DNA of 64,000 nucleotides, taken from positions 108,593 to 172,592 of the forward strand of contig JALEZW010000059.1 of the NCBI GenBank assembly GCA_022772675.1. The letters run 5' to 3'. A program made the translations under genes and the position numbers. Origin of the DNA: Agathobacter sp. Lineage in GTDB: Bacteria > Bacillota > Clostridia > Lachnospirales > Lachnospiraceae. Below, in pieces: positions 35,197 to 43,983 of this stretch. Position 1 is the first letter of the stretch. Each line of letters opens with the position of its first letter. Under the pieces are notes generated by a model. That model saw only the letters and a program-made list of their open reading frames with translations. It was not told the origin of the DNA and searched no databases.

Positions 35197-36369
35197 ATGA
35201 AATACAATTTTGATAAGATTATTAACAGGAGAGAAACGGGCTCTCTCAAATGGGATGTTTCCAAAAATGAATTGCCTATGTGGGTGGCAGATATGGATTT
35301 TGAGACTTTGCCGGAAATACAGGAGGCCCTGGTGGAACGCGTTGCCCACGGGGTATACGGCTATTCCGTAATTCCCGATGAGTGGAGTCAAAGCTATGTG
35401 GACTGGTGGGACAAAAGGCACCATTTCCATATGAATCCGGAGAAACTGATTTTCACAACCGGTGTGATTCCGGCATTGTCTTCTGCAGTGCGTAAGTTCA
35501 CAACCCCCGGAGAGAATGTGCTGGTACAGACCCCGGTCTATAATCACTTTTTTTATGTCATCCGGAATAATGGAAGAAATATTGTGGAAAATCAGCTGCT
35601 CTATGATGGAGAGAATTATTCCATTGATTGGGAGAAATTAGAGCAGCAGCTTTCGAATCCTCAGACTACCATGATGATTCTCTGTAATCCCCACAATCCC
35701 ATTGGGAAAATCTGGGATAAAGAGACCCTTGCCGGGATTGGAAGACTCTGTAAAAAGTATGATGTGGTGGTGGTTTCGGATGAAATCCACTGTGACCTGA
35801 CAGCACCGGGAAAGGAATATATTCCTTTTGCATCCGTGAATGAGACCTGCCGGGATATCAGTGTGACATGTCTGGCACCAACAAAAACCTTTAATCTGGC
35901 AGGAATCCAGACGGCAGCAGTTTATGTGGAAAATCCACTTCTGCATCACGGAATGAAATGTCAGCTTAACACGGACGAGGTGGCGGAACCGAATGTATTT
36001 GCCGTACCGGCGGTAATTGCCGCTTATCAGAATGGAGCCGGGTGGCTGGATGAACTGAGAAATTATATCCACCAGAATAAACAATATGTGACAGAATTTC
36101 TACAAAATAAGATACCGGAGATTTATCCGGTTGTCTCAGATGCAACCTATCTTATGTGGTTAGACTGTAGGAAACTGACAGAGGACAGCCGGAAATTTAC
36201 AGATTTTATCCGGGAAAAGACAGGACTTTTTGTTATGAGGGGCAGTGTATATGGCAAAAACGGGGAAGGATTTCTCCGGCTGAACATTGCAACATCTAAG
36301 CTGATTGTGGAGGATGGGATGCAGCGTCTTCTGGAAGGAGTTACTGCATGGAAAAATGATATAAATTAA
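35197..36369 (+). CDS. MalY/PatB-type PLP C-S lyase/aminotransferase
   Basis: A 390-residue fold-type-I PLP enzyme. It begins with FDKIINRRETGSLKWD and has LPMWVADMDF, both typical of MalY/PatB proteins; the PLP lysine is Lys230 in APTKTFNLAG. Family members are cystathionine beta-lyases or related cysteine-conjugate lyases in sulfur amino acid metabolism, some with a regulatory side function. AGAGG precedes the ATG. It is a stand-alone gene after a terminator. Confidence 0.92.
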   Translation: MKYNFDKIINRRETGSLKWDVSKNELPMWVADMDFETLPEIQEALVERVAHGVYGYSVIPDEWSQSYVDWWDKRHHFHMNPEKLIFTTGVIPALSSAVRKFTTPGENVLVQTPVYNHFFYVIRNNGRNIVENQLLYDGENYSIDWEKLEQQLSNPQTTMMILCNPHNPIGKIWDKETLAGIGRLCKKYDVVVVSDEIHCDLTAPGKEYIPFASVNETCRDISVTCLAPTKTFNLAGIQTAAVYVENPLLHHGMKCQLNTDEVAEPNVFAVPAVIAAYQNGAGWLDELRNYIHQNKQYVTEFLQNKIPEIYPVVSDATYLMWLDCRKLTEDSRKFTDFIREKTGLFVMRGSVYGKNGEGFLRLNIATSKLIVEDGMQRLLEGVTAWKNDIN

Positions 36370-36411
36370 GAATATTTCCTGATTTTAATGAAACTTTAAA
36401 GGTTTCCCTCA

Positions 36412-36440
36412 TTGGAAATTAAGAAAAAAACCGCTACAAT
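36412..36440 (+). promoter_or_regulatory. Promoter of the two-component system
   Basis: TTGGAA (36412-36417), 17 bp, TACAAT (36435-36440), 41 bp before the regulator gene. Confidence 0.65.
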
Positions 36441-36481
36441 GTATTTATGATTAATCATGAATACGAGGTGGCGGTTTTATT

Positions 36482-37168
36482 ATGTATAATGTTTTAGTTT
36501 GTGACGATGAAAAGGATATTGTTTCTGCACTGGAGATTTACCTGCGCAGTGACGGCTATGAAGTTTTTACGGCCTATAATGGAAGGGAAGCACTGGAAAT
36601 TATGGATCGTGAGGAAATTCAGCTGGTGTTAATGGATATTATGATGCCGGAGATGGATGGAATCGAAACCATGTGTAAGATCAGGGAGAAATCCAATGTC
36701 CCGGTAATCCTGCTGACTGCAAAAAGTGAGGATACGGACAAGGTGCTGGGACTTACCGTGGGAGCGGATGACTATGTGACAAAGCCCTTTAATCCGGTGG
36801 AACTGCAGGCACGGGTGAAATCCCAGATCAGACGCTATATGCAGCTGGGAAGCGGTCAGATGGTGCAGACAAAGCTTGCGGCCGGTGGCATTGAGCTGGA
36901 TGACAAGTTAAAAGAGGTGACCCTCGATGGGGAAAAGGTGAATCTTACCAGAACAGAGTATGATATCTTAAAGCTTTTAATGGAACATCCGGGAGAAGTT
37001 TTTTCACCGACACAGATTTATGAAGCAGTGTGGCATGGAAACCCCTGCGGGGTGGAAAACACAGTTGCAGTACATATCAGGCACCTCCGTGAAAAACTGG
37101 AATATGATCCGGCAAACCCCCGGTACCTGACGGTAGTGTGGGGGCGCGGATACAGGTTTAGCAGATAA
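36482..37168 (+). CDS. OmpR/PhoB-family response regulator
   Basis: A 228-residue regulator. Receiver domain 1-120 with the acidic pair Asp8-Asp9, phosphorylation site Asp52 (LMDIMMPEMDG), Thr/Ala in LLTAKSED and Lys in VTKPF. The winged-helix DNA-binding domain (about 130-228) ends with the usual TVWGRGYRF. It resembles VanR-type regulators. The sensor kinase gene follows 16 bp later, so the pair forms one operon. Confidence 0.95.
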   Translation: MYNVLVCDDEKDIVSALEIYLRSDGYEVFTAYNGREALEIMDREEIQLVLMDIMMPEMDGIETMCKIREKSNVPVILLTAKSEDTDKVLGLTVGADDYVTKPFNPVELQARVKSQIRRYMQLGSGQMVQTKLAAGGIELDDKLKEVTLDGEKVNLTRTEYDILKLLMEHPGEVFSPTQIYEAVWHGNPCGVENTVAVHIRHLREKLEYDPANPRYLTVVWGRGYRFSR

Positions 37169-37184
37169 GAATTGGAGGAAAAGC

Positions 37185-39632
37185 ATGAAAACAGAATGGA
37201 AAAAAAAGAAGCTGGTGAAAGTGTCAGCCATGCTTCTTGCAATTGTAAGCGGATTTTTTGTGGTTCTCAGTGGGATGATTACCATTGGGTTTGCGGCCTG
37301 CGAGGGATTAAGCGGAGAACAGTCAGAGATTGAGCGGACACTGGATGGGCGGCTGTTAAATAACTATGCCAATTATATGATCAACGATCTTGCAGGAAGG
37401 GATAAATCCCTTACGGAGGAGGAAATGCTCCGCAATTATGATGGCGGAAATATCCGCTATACTCTGATGAAAAAGCTTCCGGGAGAAAAAGAGTGGCAGG
37501 AGACTGCATCCAATCATAAAACTCTTATAGAACAAACGGCACTGGTGTCCGTTCCTTTTTGGGAAAAGGAAACCGTGTCTGAGACTCCCATGGGATTCTG
37601 GAGTCTGCTTCTGGATGACAGTTACCGGTATTTTGAAGAGACAACACCGAAGTGTGTGAAGCTGGATTATGTCCTTTATGATGATGGAATATTTTACTGT
37701 TTTGGGGATCACACCCTCTATCAGATGGATTCCTTTTATGTGGTGGAAGAAAAAAATGTAGATATCCTACAGTACAATGTGGACTACTGTTATTATGAGG
37801 AGGGAACGAAGCATGGGTATCAGAATCCCTACACAGGGGAGGTGATTTCTGATAAACAGCTGAAGGATTTATTAATGGATGGACTGTGTATTGGCTTTAA
37901 CGGTTTGGGAGTAACAGTTTCTGCCACCGGAAATTCACAGGATATCAGGATTAAGATGGAGCCGGTTTCTTCTTATCCCTATACAAAAATCATAAACTGG
38001 GAAGATTGTGAAGACGGGTATTCGGATCAGGATGACGCAGATCAGTCCACATATCTGTGCTATGAAACGGATGCCTATGAGACACAGACTGCATATAAGC
38101 TATACCTGTCTGTGTCGGATTCTATTGGAAATATCAAGACGTTAAAGGGCGGACTTCCGGACTGTTTTTATCAGGCACATCTGCTGGCAGGACAGTTCCT
38201 TTCTATCCGAAAAAACTGTGGCTGGGTATTTTTGTTTTCCCTTTTCATTTTCTGCGCCGCCTTTGTGGTTCTGATGAAGACTGCAGGCTGGCAGAAGGGG
38301 AAAAATACTGTGCAGCTGCGTTTTTGGGACCGTATTCCTTTTGGAATCTATACAGTACTTATGATTACCGCAGTTTCTCTCCTGATTGCAGCCGGCATTG
38401 GAACGATGTACATCTATTTGTACAGAAATGCACTGTATGATTTCTGTGTGGCTTTTTCTATTATAGCGGCCGTGCTTGCGGAGTTGGTTTTCTTCTTGTA
38501 CTGCATGAGTATTGCTGTAAGAATGAAGTCCAAAAAGTTCTGGCACTACACGATACTTCGTTATCTGGTAAAACCATTCCGGTCTCTGGGAAAAATCTTC
38601 AAACAGGCGTGGACAGCAGTCCGGGCAAAGACACCGGTTATGATTCGGGGCCTTGTTGTTTTCGGAGTGATTTCACTTGTGGAAGTCTGGGTTTGCTTTA
38701 TTGCTTTTTCCTATGGGGGAGGATCGGGTCTGATTCCTGTTTTCATGTGGAAACTTGTGGAACTTGTTGTTTTGATTGTGATTTTAAATCAGTTCAACAA
38801 ACTTTGTGTTGGGGGAAAAAGAATTGCAGGAGGCGACTACTCCCACCCCATTGACAGCACAAAAATGTTACCTTCCTTTAAGGAACATGCAGAGGATTTA
38901 AATAACGTAAGGGTAGGGGTGGCAAATGCGGTAGAGGAAAAAATGAAGAGTGAAAGGTTCCGTACAGAATTGATCACCAATGTTTCCCATGATATCAAAA
39001 CACCCCTTACTTCCATCATTAACTACGTGGATTTGATGAAAAAGGAACAGATTGACAATGGGAAACTGAAAGAGTATATGGAGGTATTGGATCGTCAGTC
39101 CCTGAGACTGAAAAAACTCATCGAGGATCTGATGGAGGCATCCAAAGCGTCCACCGGAAATCTGCCGGTACACAGTGAGATTTGCGATGCTACCGTGATG
39201 CTGACACAGGTTGTAGGGGAGTTTTCAGAGCGGGCAAAAGAACAGCAGTTAGAACTGGTAGTGGACTGCCCCAACCCGCCCCTTAACATTTTTGTGGATG
39301 GCAGGCATCTGTGGCGGATTATCGACAACCTCATGAGCAACGTCTGCAAATATGCCATGCCGGGAACCAGGGTTTATATCAGTTTAGAGCAGTATCATGG
39401 AATGGTAATCATGACATTCCGTAATATCTCAAAGGACAGACTGCATATGAGCAGTGAGGAACTGATGGGACGCTTTGTGAGAGGGGACAGTTCCAGAAAT
39501 ACGGAAGGAAACGGACTGGGCCTTTCCATTGCAAAGAGTCTCACAGAACTGATGGATGGAAATCTTGCAGTGCAAATTGACGGGGATCTGTTTAAAGTCA
39601 TTTTGAGCTTTGCAGAGTATAAAGAGAAATAA
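37185..39632 (+). CDS. Sensor histidine kinase with large extracellular domain
   Basis: An 815-residue kinase. One membrane helix lies near the N-terminus (about 12-35), followed by about 300 extracellular residues rich in Tyr and Asp, then about five membrane helices (roughly 345-540). The kinase core has His602 in NVSHDIKTP, an N box DNLMSNVCKYAM, and a G box EGNGLGLSIAKSL. The unusual multi-helix membrane domain suggests sensing within or near the membrane, for example of wall precursors or antibiotics; this is an inference. It pairs with the regulator at 36482. Confidence 0.93.
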   Translation: MKTEWKKKKLVKVSAMLLAIVSGFFVVLSGMITIGFAACEGLSGEQSEIERTLDGRLLNNYANYMINDLAGRDKSLTEEEMLRNYDGGNIRYTLMKKLPGEKEWQETASNHKTLIEQTALVSVPFWEKETVSETPMGFWSLLLDDSYRYFEETTPKCVKLDYVLYDDGIFYCFGDHTLYQMDSFYVVEEKNVDILQYNVDYCYYEEGTKHGYQNPYTGEVISDKQLKDLLMDGLCIGFNGLGVTVSATGNSQDIRIKMEPVSSYPYTKIINWEDCEDGYSDQDDADQSTYLCYETDAYETQTAYKLYLSVSDSIGNIKTLKGGLPDCFYQAHLLAGQFLSIRKNCGWVFLFSLFIFCAAFVVLMKTAGWQKGKNTVQLRFWDRIPFGIYTVLMITAVSLLIAAGIGTMYIYLYRNALYDFCVAFSIIAAVLAELVFFLYCMSIAVRMKSKKFWHYTILRYLVKPFRSLGKIFKQAWTAVRAKTPVMIRGLVVFGVISLVEVWVCFIAFSYGGGSGLIPVFMWKLVELVVLIVILNQFNKLCVGGKRIAGGDYSHPIDSTKMLPSFKEHAEDLNNVRVGVANAVEEKMKSERFRTELITNVSHDIKTPLTSIINYVDLMKKEQIDNGKLKEYMEVLDRQSLRLKKLIEDLMEASKASTGNLPVHSEICDATVMLTQVVGEFSERAKEQQLELVVDCPNPPLNIFVDGRHLWRIIDNLMSNVCKYAMPGTRVYISLEQYHGMVIMTFRNISKDRLHMSSEELMGRFVRGDSSRNTEGNGLGLSIAKSLTELMDGNLAVQIDGDLFKVILSFAEYKEK

Positions 39633-39639
39633 ATACTCA

Positions 39640-39669
39640 TTGTCTTTCCGGGTACTTTTGTGGTATGAT
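39640..39669 (+). promoter_or_regulatory. Possible promoter of the purine permease gene
   Basis: TTGTCT (39640-39645), 18 bp, TATGAT (39664-39669). The leader is only about 45 nt, too short for a purine riboswitch. Confidence 0.5.
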
Positions 39670-39721
39670 GTTATATAAAGTTGCTGGTTTACAGTGACAA
39701 ATTCAAAATGGAGGAGAGACA

Positions 39722-41080
39722 ATGCTAGAGAAACTGTTTAAACTCAAAGAGAACCATACGAATGTCCGTACGGAAGTTCTCGCCGGTATCACTACGTTTA
39801 TGACCATGGCATATATCCTGGCCGTAAACCCTAACATGCTTCAGGCGGCCGGAATGGATCCGACGGCAGTATTGATTGCTACCTGTCTGGCATCCTGTAT
39901 CGGAACCTTTGCCATGGCACTTCTTGCGAATTATCCCTTTGCGCTGGCACCGGGCATGGGCCTGAATGCCTATTTCGCCTTTACGGTGTGTGGAGCAATG
40001 GGTTATTCCTGGAAGGTTGCATTGATGGCCGTATTTATCGAGGGAATTATTTTCATCATTCTTTCCCTGACCAATGTACGTGAGGCAATTTTCAATGCCA
40101 TTCCACTTACCTTAAAGAAAGGTGTGGGAGCCGGAATCGGATTGTTCATTGCATTCATTGGTTTACAGGGAGGACACATTGTTGTTAACAATGATTCCAC
40201 ACTGGTTTCCTATGTGAATTTCACCGGAAACTGGCACACAGAGGGTATCTGTGCAGTATTGGCACTGATTGGTCTGATTCTCACTATCATCTTATATATT
40301 AAGAAGGTAAAGGGATCCATTCTGATTGGTATTCTTGCCACATGGATACTTGGTATGCTTTGCCAGGGAACAGGCATTTATCATGTGGACGTGGATGCCG
40401 GATTTTATTCTTTGTACCCGACCTTTGCCCTCACAGATTTCACAAAAATCGGGGAGACTTTCGGGCAGTGTTTTACAGCTGATTTCCATGGAGTGGGAGT
40501 ATTCAACTTTATTGTGGTGTTACTTTCTTTCCTGTTTGTGGACATGTTTGATACCCTTGGAACTTTAATCGGAGTTTCCGATAAAGCCGGTTTTCTGGAC
40601 AAGGATGGCAAGCTTCCAAGAGTAAAGAATGCGCTGCTGGCAGATGCCATTGCAACCTCAGCAGGTGCGGTTCTGGGAACCTCCACCACCACAACTTATG
40701 TAGAGAGCTCAGCAGGTGTGGGAGCCGGTGCGAAAACCGGACTTTCCTCAATTGTAACAGGATTATTATTCCTGCTTGCAATTTTCTTTGCACCGATTTT
40801 TACTGCAATTCCGGGCTTTGCAACAGCACCGGCACTGATCTTTGTAGGATTCCTTATGGTATCTGCAATTGTAAAGATTGATTTTGAAGATCTGACCGAA
40901 GCAGTTCCGGCATATTTATGTATGCTTGCTATGCCCCTTATGTACAGCATCGCAGAGGGTATTGCAATCGGTGTTATTTCTTATGTGATCATCAATCTGA
41001 TCTGTGGTAAGCATAAAAAGATCACTCCGCTTATGTATATTCTTGCAGTATTATTTATCTGTAAGTATATTTTCTTATAA
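39722..41080 (+). CDS. NCS2-family purine permease (AzgA/GhxP-like)
   Basis: A 452-residue permease with about 12-14 membrane helices. The N-terminal TEVLAGITTFMTMAYILAVN is the hallmark of the AzgA/COG2252 branch, which imports adenine, guanine or hypoxanthine by proton symport. The central DMFDTLGTLIGV and the GTSTTTTYVESSAGV segment, which lines the substrate site, are intact. GGAGGAG precedes the ATG. A terminator follows. Confidence 0.93.
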   Translation: MLEKLFKLKENHTNVRTEVLAGITTFMTMAYILAVNPNMLQAAGMDPTAVLIATCLASCIGTFAMALLANYPFALAPGMGLNAYFAFTVCGAMGYSWKVALMAVFIEGIIFIILSLTNVREAIFNAIPLTLKKGVGAGIGLFIAFIGLQGGHIVVNNDSTLVSYVNFTGNWHTEGICAVLALIGLILTIILYIKKVKGSILIGILATWILGMLCQGTGIYHVDVDAGFYSLYPTFALTDFTKIGETFGQCFTADFHGVGVFNFIVVLLSFLFVDMFDTLGTLIGVSDKAGFLDKDGKLPRVKNALLADAIATSAGAVLGTSTTTTYVESSAGVGAGAKTGLSSIVTGLLFLLAIFFAPIFTAIPGFATAPALIFVGFLMVSAIVKIDFEDLTEAVPAYLCMLAMPLMYSIAEGIAIGVISYVIINLICGKHKKITPLMYILAVLFICKYIFL

Positions 41081-41096
41081 TCATTTAGCGGAAAGG

Positions 41097-41132
41097 GCCG
41101 CACTCCGGGTGGAGTGCGGCTTATGGTCTTTT
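41097..41132 (+). terminator. Intrinsic terminator after the purine permease
   Basis: GCCGCACTCC-GGGT-GGAGTGCGGC, a 10-bp stem, followed by TTATGGTCTTTT. Confidence 0.85.
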
Positions 41133-41169
41133 CATAAACAAATTTAAAAGGATAAAAAGGAGAAAAATT

Positions 41170-42174
41170 ATGAAGAACTTCAAAAAAGTAGTAAGTGCTG
41201 CAATGGCAGCAGCAATGGTATTGTCACTGGGTGCCTGCGGAGATTCCAAATCAGCCGGGAATTCCGGGAAAGATTCTGCAGGTGCAGACGGAAAAGTATA
41301 CAATATCGGAATCTGTCAGCAGCTGGAGCATCCGGCACTGGATGAAGCAACAAAGGGCTTTGAGGAGGCTCTTAAGGATAAGCTTGGGGATAATGTGAAA
41401 TTTGATCTGCAGAATGCACAGAACGAGCAGGCAAACGCATCTACCATTGCCAATAATTTTGTATCCAATAATGTGGATCTGATTCTTGCAAATGCAACGA
41501 CGGCTCTGCAGTGCTGTGCCGCAGCAACAACGGATATTCCGATTATCGGAACCTCGGTAACAGACTATGCAACGGCTCTGGAGATAGATGACTGGAGTGG
41601 TACCACCGGCAGAAATATTTCCGGAACTTCAGATCTTGCCCCGCTGGATGAGCAGGAAAAAATGTTAAAGGAGTTATTCCCGGATGCTAAGAATGTTGCG
41701 ATTCTTTACTGTTCTGCAGAGCCGAACTCTAAGTTCCAGGCAGTAAATTTTGAAAAGTATCTGGATGAGGATGGAATCGGATACAAGGAGTTCACCGCTT
41801 CTGATTCCAATGATATCGGTTCGGTGGTTCAGAGTGCAACAGAGTATGCAGATGTAATCTATATCCCTACTGATAACACCATGGCACAGAATACTGAGGC
41901 AATCAACAATATTGCACTTCCGGCTAAAATTCCGGTTGTAGCCGGCGAAGAAGGTATCTGTAAGGGCTGCGGTGTTGCAACACTGTCCATCAGCTACTAC
42001 GATATCGGCTATAAGGCAGGGGAAATGGCCTATGATATTCTGGTAAATGGCGCAGATATCACAAAAATGCAAATCGAGTACGCACCAAAGGTAACAAAAG
42101 AGTATAACAAAGATATCTGTGATTCTCTCGGCATTACCGTTCCGGATGATTATGAAGCAATCGCTGCAGAGTAA
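41170..42174 (+). CDS. ABC uptake lipoprotein (TrpX-type substrate-binding protein)
   Basis: A 334-residue binding protein. It has a lipoprotein signal peptide with lipobox LGAC and the lipidated Cys23. The mature part matches the ABC_sub_bind family (PF04392): IGICQQLEHPALDEATKGF at the start, NATTALQCCAA, IIGTSVTDY and SISYYDIGYKAGEMA. Some family members bind tryptophan or tyrosine (TrpXYZ); most are uncharacterised. It is the first of three genes of a complete importer. AAAGGAG precedes the ATG. Confidence 0.9.
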   Translation: MKNFKKVVSAAMAAAMVLSLGACGDSKSAGNSGKDSAGADGKVYNIGICQQLEHPALDEATKGFEEALKDKLGDNVKFDLQNAQNEQANASTIANNFVSNNVDLILANATTALQCCAAATTDIPIIGTSVTDYATALEIDDWSGTTGRNISGTSDLAPLDEQEKMLKELFPDAKNVAILYCSAEPNSKFQAVNFEKYLDEDGIGYKEFTASDSNDIGSVVQSATEYADVIYIPTDNTMAQNTEAINNIALPAKIPVVAGEEGICKGCGVATLSISYYDIGYKAGEMAYDILVNGADITKMQIEYAPKVTKEYNKDICDSLGITVPDDYEAIAAE

Positions 42175-42187
42175 ATAGTTAAGGAGG

Positions 42188-43144
42188 ATGGATATCGTGT
42201 TACTATCTGGCTATTTTTCCGCCCTGGACCCGCTGGCACTTTTCCGTGCCATGCCGGGTTCCATTGCACAGGGGCTGATATGGGGGCTTCTGGCGCTGGG
42301 AGTTTATATTACATATAAGCTTTTGGATTTTGCTGATCTGTCTGTGGATGGTTCCTTTGCAACAGGAGGAGCAGTGGCAGTTATGATGATCCGCGGAGAT
42401 ATGAATCCGTGGGTTTCCCTTCTGCTGGCTTTTGGCGTTGGAATGCTGGCAGGACTTGTTACCGGTTTACTTCATACAAAACTTGGAATTCCATCGATTC
42501 TTGCAGGAATTTTAACACAGATCGCCTTGTATTCCGTGAATCTGAATATTATGGGACAGTCCAATCAGGCGGTTAGTGTGGATAAATACAATCTGACGGT
42601 TTCCCTGCGTTATGTATCGGGCGAGACAGCAGATAAGATTAAAGTGTTTACTACCTGTATTCTGTTTTGTGTAGTAGTTGTTGCAATTTTATACTGGTAT
42701 TTCGGAACCGAGCAGGGACATGCCATCCGGGCAACCGGATGTAACGAGCGGATGGCCCGTGCCCAGGGAATCAATACCGATTTCTGCAAGGTACTGGCCC
42801 TTATGCTTTCCAACGGGCTGGTAGGCCTTTCCGGTGGTTTGTATGCCCAGTATCAGGGCGCAGCGGATGTCAATATGGGACGTGGAGCAATCGTTATCGG
42901 TCTCGCCTCTGTCATTATCGGAGAGGTGCTTTTTGGAAAACTTTGCGCAGGAAAGAAGCTGGCCTTTGCCTATACGCTCTTTTCTGTGATTGCCGGTGCC
43001 ATTTTATATTATTTGGTGCTGTCTGTCATACTCTGGCTTAAGTTCCCTTCCGACGACCTGAAACTCTTCTCTGCAATTGTGGTAGCAGTCTTCCTTGCTA
43101 TCCCGTATTTGAAGAATAAGAAAAAATCCACAAGGGGGCTGTAA
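42188..43144 (+). CDS. ABC importer permease (TrpY-type)
   Basis: A 318-residue membrane protein with about eight helices of the branched-chain-amino-acid-permease type. YKLLDFADLSVDGSFATGGAV near residue 45 and the EAA-like ATGCNERMARAQGIN segment about 185-200, which contacts the ATPase, are visible. AAGGAGG precedes ATG 42188, 13 bp after the binding-protein stop. It forms the channel of the importer. Confidence 0.9.
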   Translation: MDIVLLSGYFSALDPLALFRAMPGSIAQGLIWGLLALGVYITYKLLDFADLSVDGSFATGGAVAVMMIRGDMNPWVSLLLAFGVGMLAGLVTGLLHTKLGIPSILAGILTQIALYSVNLNIMGQSNQAVSVDKYNLTVSLRYVSGETADKIKVFTTCILFCVVVVAILYWYFGTEQGHAIRATGCNERMARAQGINTDFCKVLALMLSNGLVGLSGGLYAQYQGAADVNMGRGAIVIGLASVIIGEVLFGKLCAGKKLAFAYTLFSVIAGAILYYLVLSVILWLKFPSDDLKLFSAIVVAVFLAIPYLKNKKKSTRGL

Positions 43145-43147
43145 CAG

Positions 43148-43951
43148 ATGGGTGAGATGTTAAAAATTGAAAATATCAGAAAAGTATTTAATGCCGGAAC
43201 CATCAATGAAAAGGTTGCTCTGGATGGTGTCAATCTGACTCTGGAAGAGGGGGAGTTTGTCACGGTTATTGGAGGAAACGGAGCCGGTAAATCTACTACA
43301 TTGAATGCCGTTGCAGGAGTATGGCCGGTGGATTCCGGAAAAATCTATATCGGTGGCGATGATGTAACAAAACTTTCTGAGTATAAACGTGCAAAATACT
43401 TAGGCCGGGTTTTTCAGGATCCTATGACCGGTACGGCAACTACCATGTCTATTGAAGAGAATATGGCAATAGCTGCCCGGCGGGGCAGATCCAGAGGATT
43501 AAGCTGGGGAATAACCAAACAAGAGCGTGACAAATACCGGGAAATGCTTGCCACTTTAAATCTGGGGCTGGAGGACCGTCTGACCTCGAAGGTAGGACTG
43601 CTTTCCGGAGGACAGCGTCAGGCAATTACACTGCTAATGGCATCCATTCAGAAGCCGAGGCTTCTCCTTCTGGATGAACATACGGCCGCCCTAGATCCGA
43701 AAACCGCTGCAAAGGTTCTCGAAATTTCCGACAAGATCATTGCTGAGAATCATCTTACAGCGATGATGGTTACCCATAATATGAAGGATGCCATTGCCCA
43801 TGGAAACCGTCTGATCATGATGCATGAGGGCAAAATTGTTTTAAATATTGCGGGTGAAGACAAGAAGAAGCTTACGGTTTCCGATCTGCTGACGCAGTTT
43901 GAAAAAGTAAGTGGAGAAGAATTTGCAAGCGATAAGGCACTTTTGTCTTAA
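43148..43951 (+). CDS. ABC importer ATP-binding protein (TrpZ-type)
   Basis: A 267-residue ATPase, 3 bp after the permease stop. Walker A GGNGAGKST, the signature LLSGGQRQ and Walker B LLLLDEH are present; the histidine after the Walker B Glu (DEHTAALDP) replaces the usual Pro and is common in this subfamily. It energises the importer formed with the two preceding gene products. The next gene starts 32 bp later and could be co-transcribed. Confidence 0.92.
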   Translation: MGEMLKIENIRKVFNAGTINEKVALDGVNLTLEEGEFVTVIGGNGAGKSTTLNAVAGVWPVDSGKIYIGGDDVTKLSEYKRAKYLGRVFQDPMTGTATTMSIEENMAIAARRGRSRGLSWGITKQERDKYREMLATLNLGLEDRLTSKVGLLSGGQRQAITLLMASIQKPRLLLLDEHTAALDPKTAAKVLEISDKIIAENHLTAMMVTHNMKDAIAHGNRLIMMHEGKIVLNIAGEDKKKLTVSDLLTQFEKVSGEEFASDKALLS

Positions 43952-43983
43952 ATTCATTTACCTGATTTAAAGGAGTATTAGTC

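Noticed and set aside
39633..39721. Purine riboswitch ahead of the NCS2 permease
   Set aside because: The gap is under 90 nt, with no room for the three-way junction after the promoter, and no conserved core is seen.
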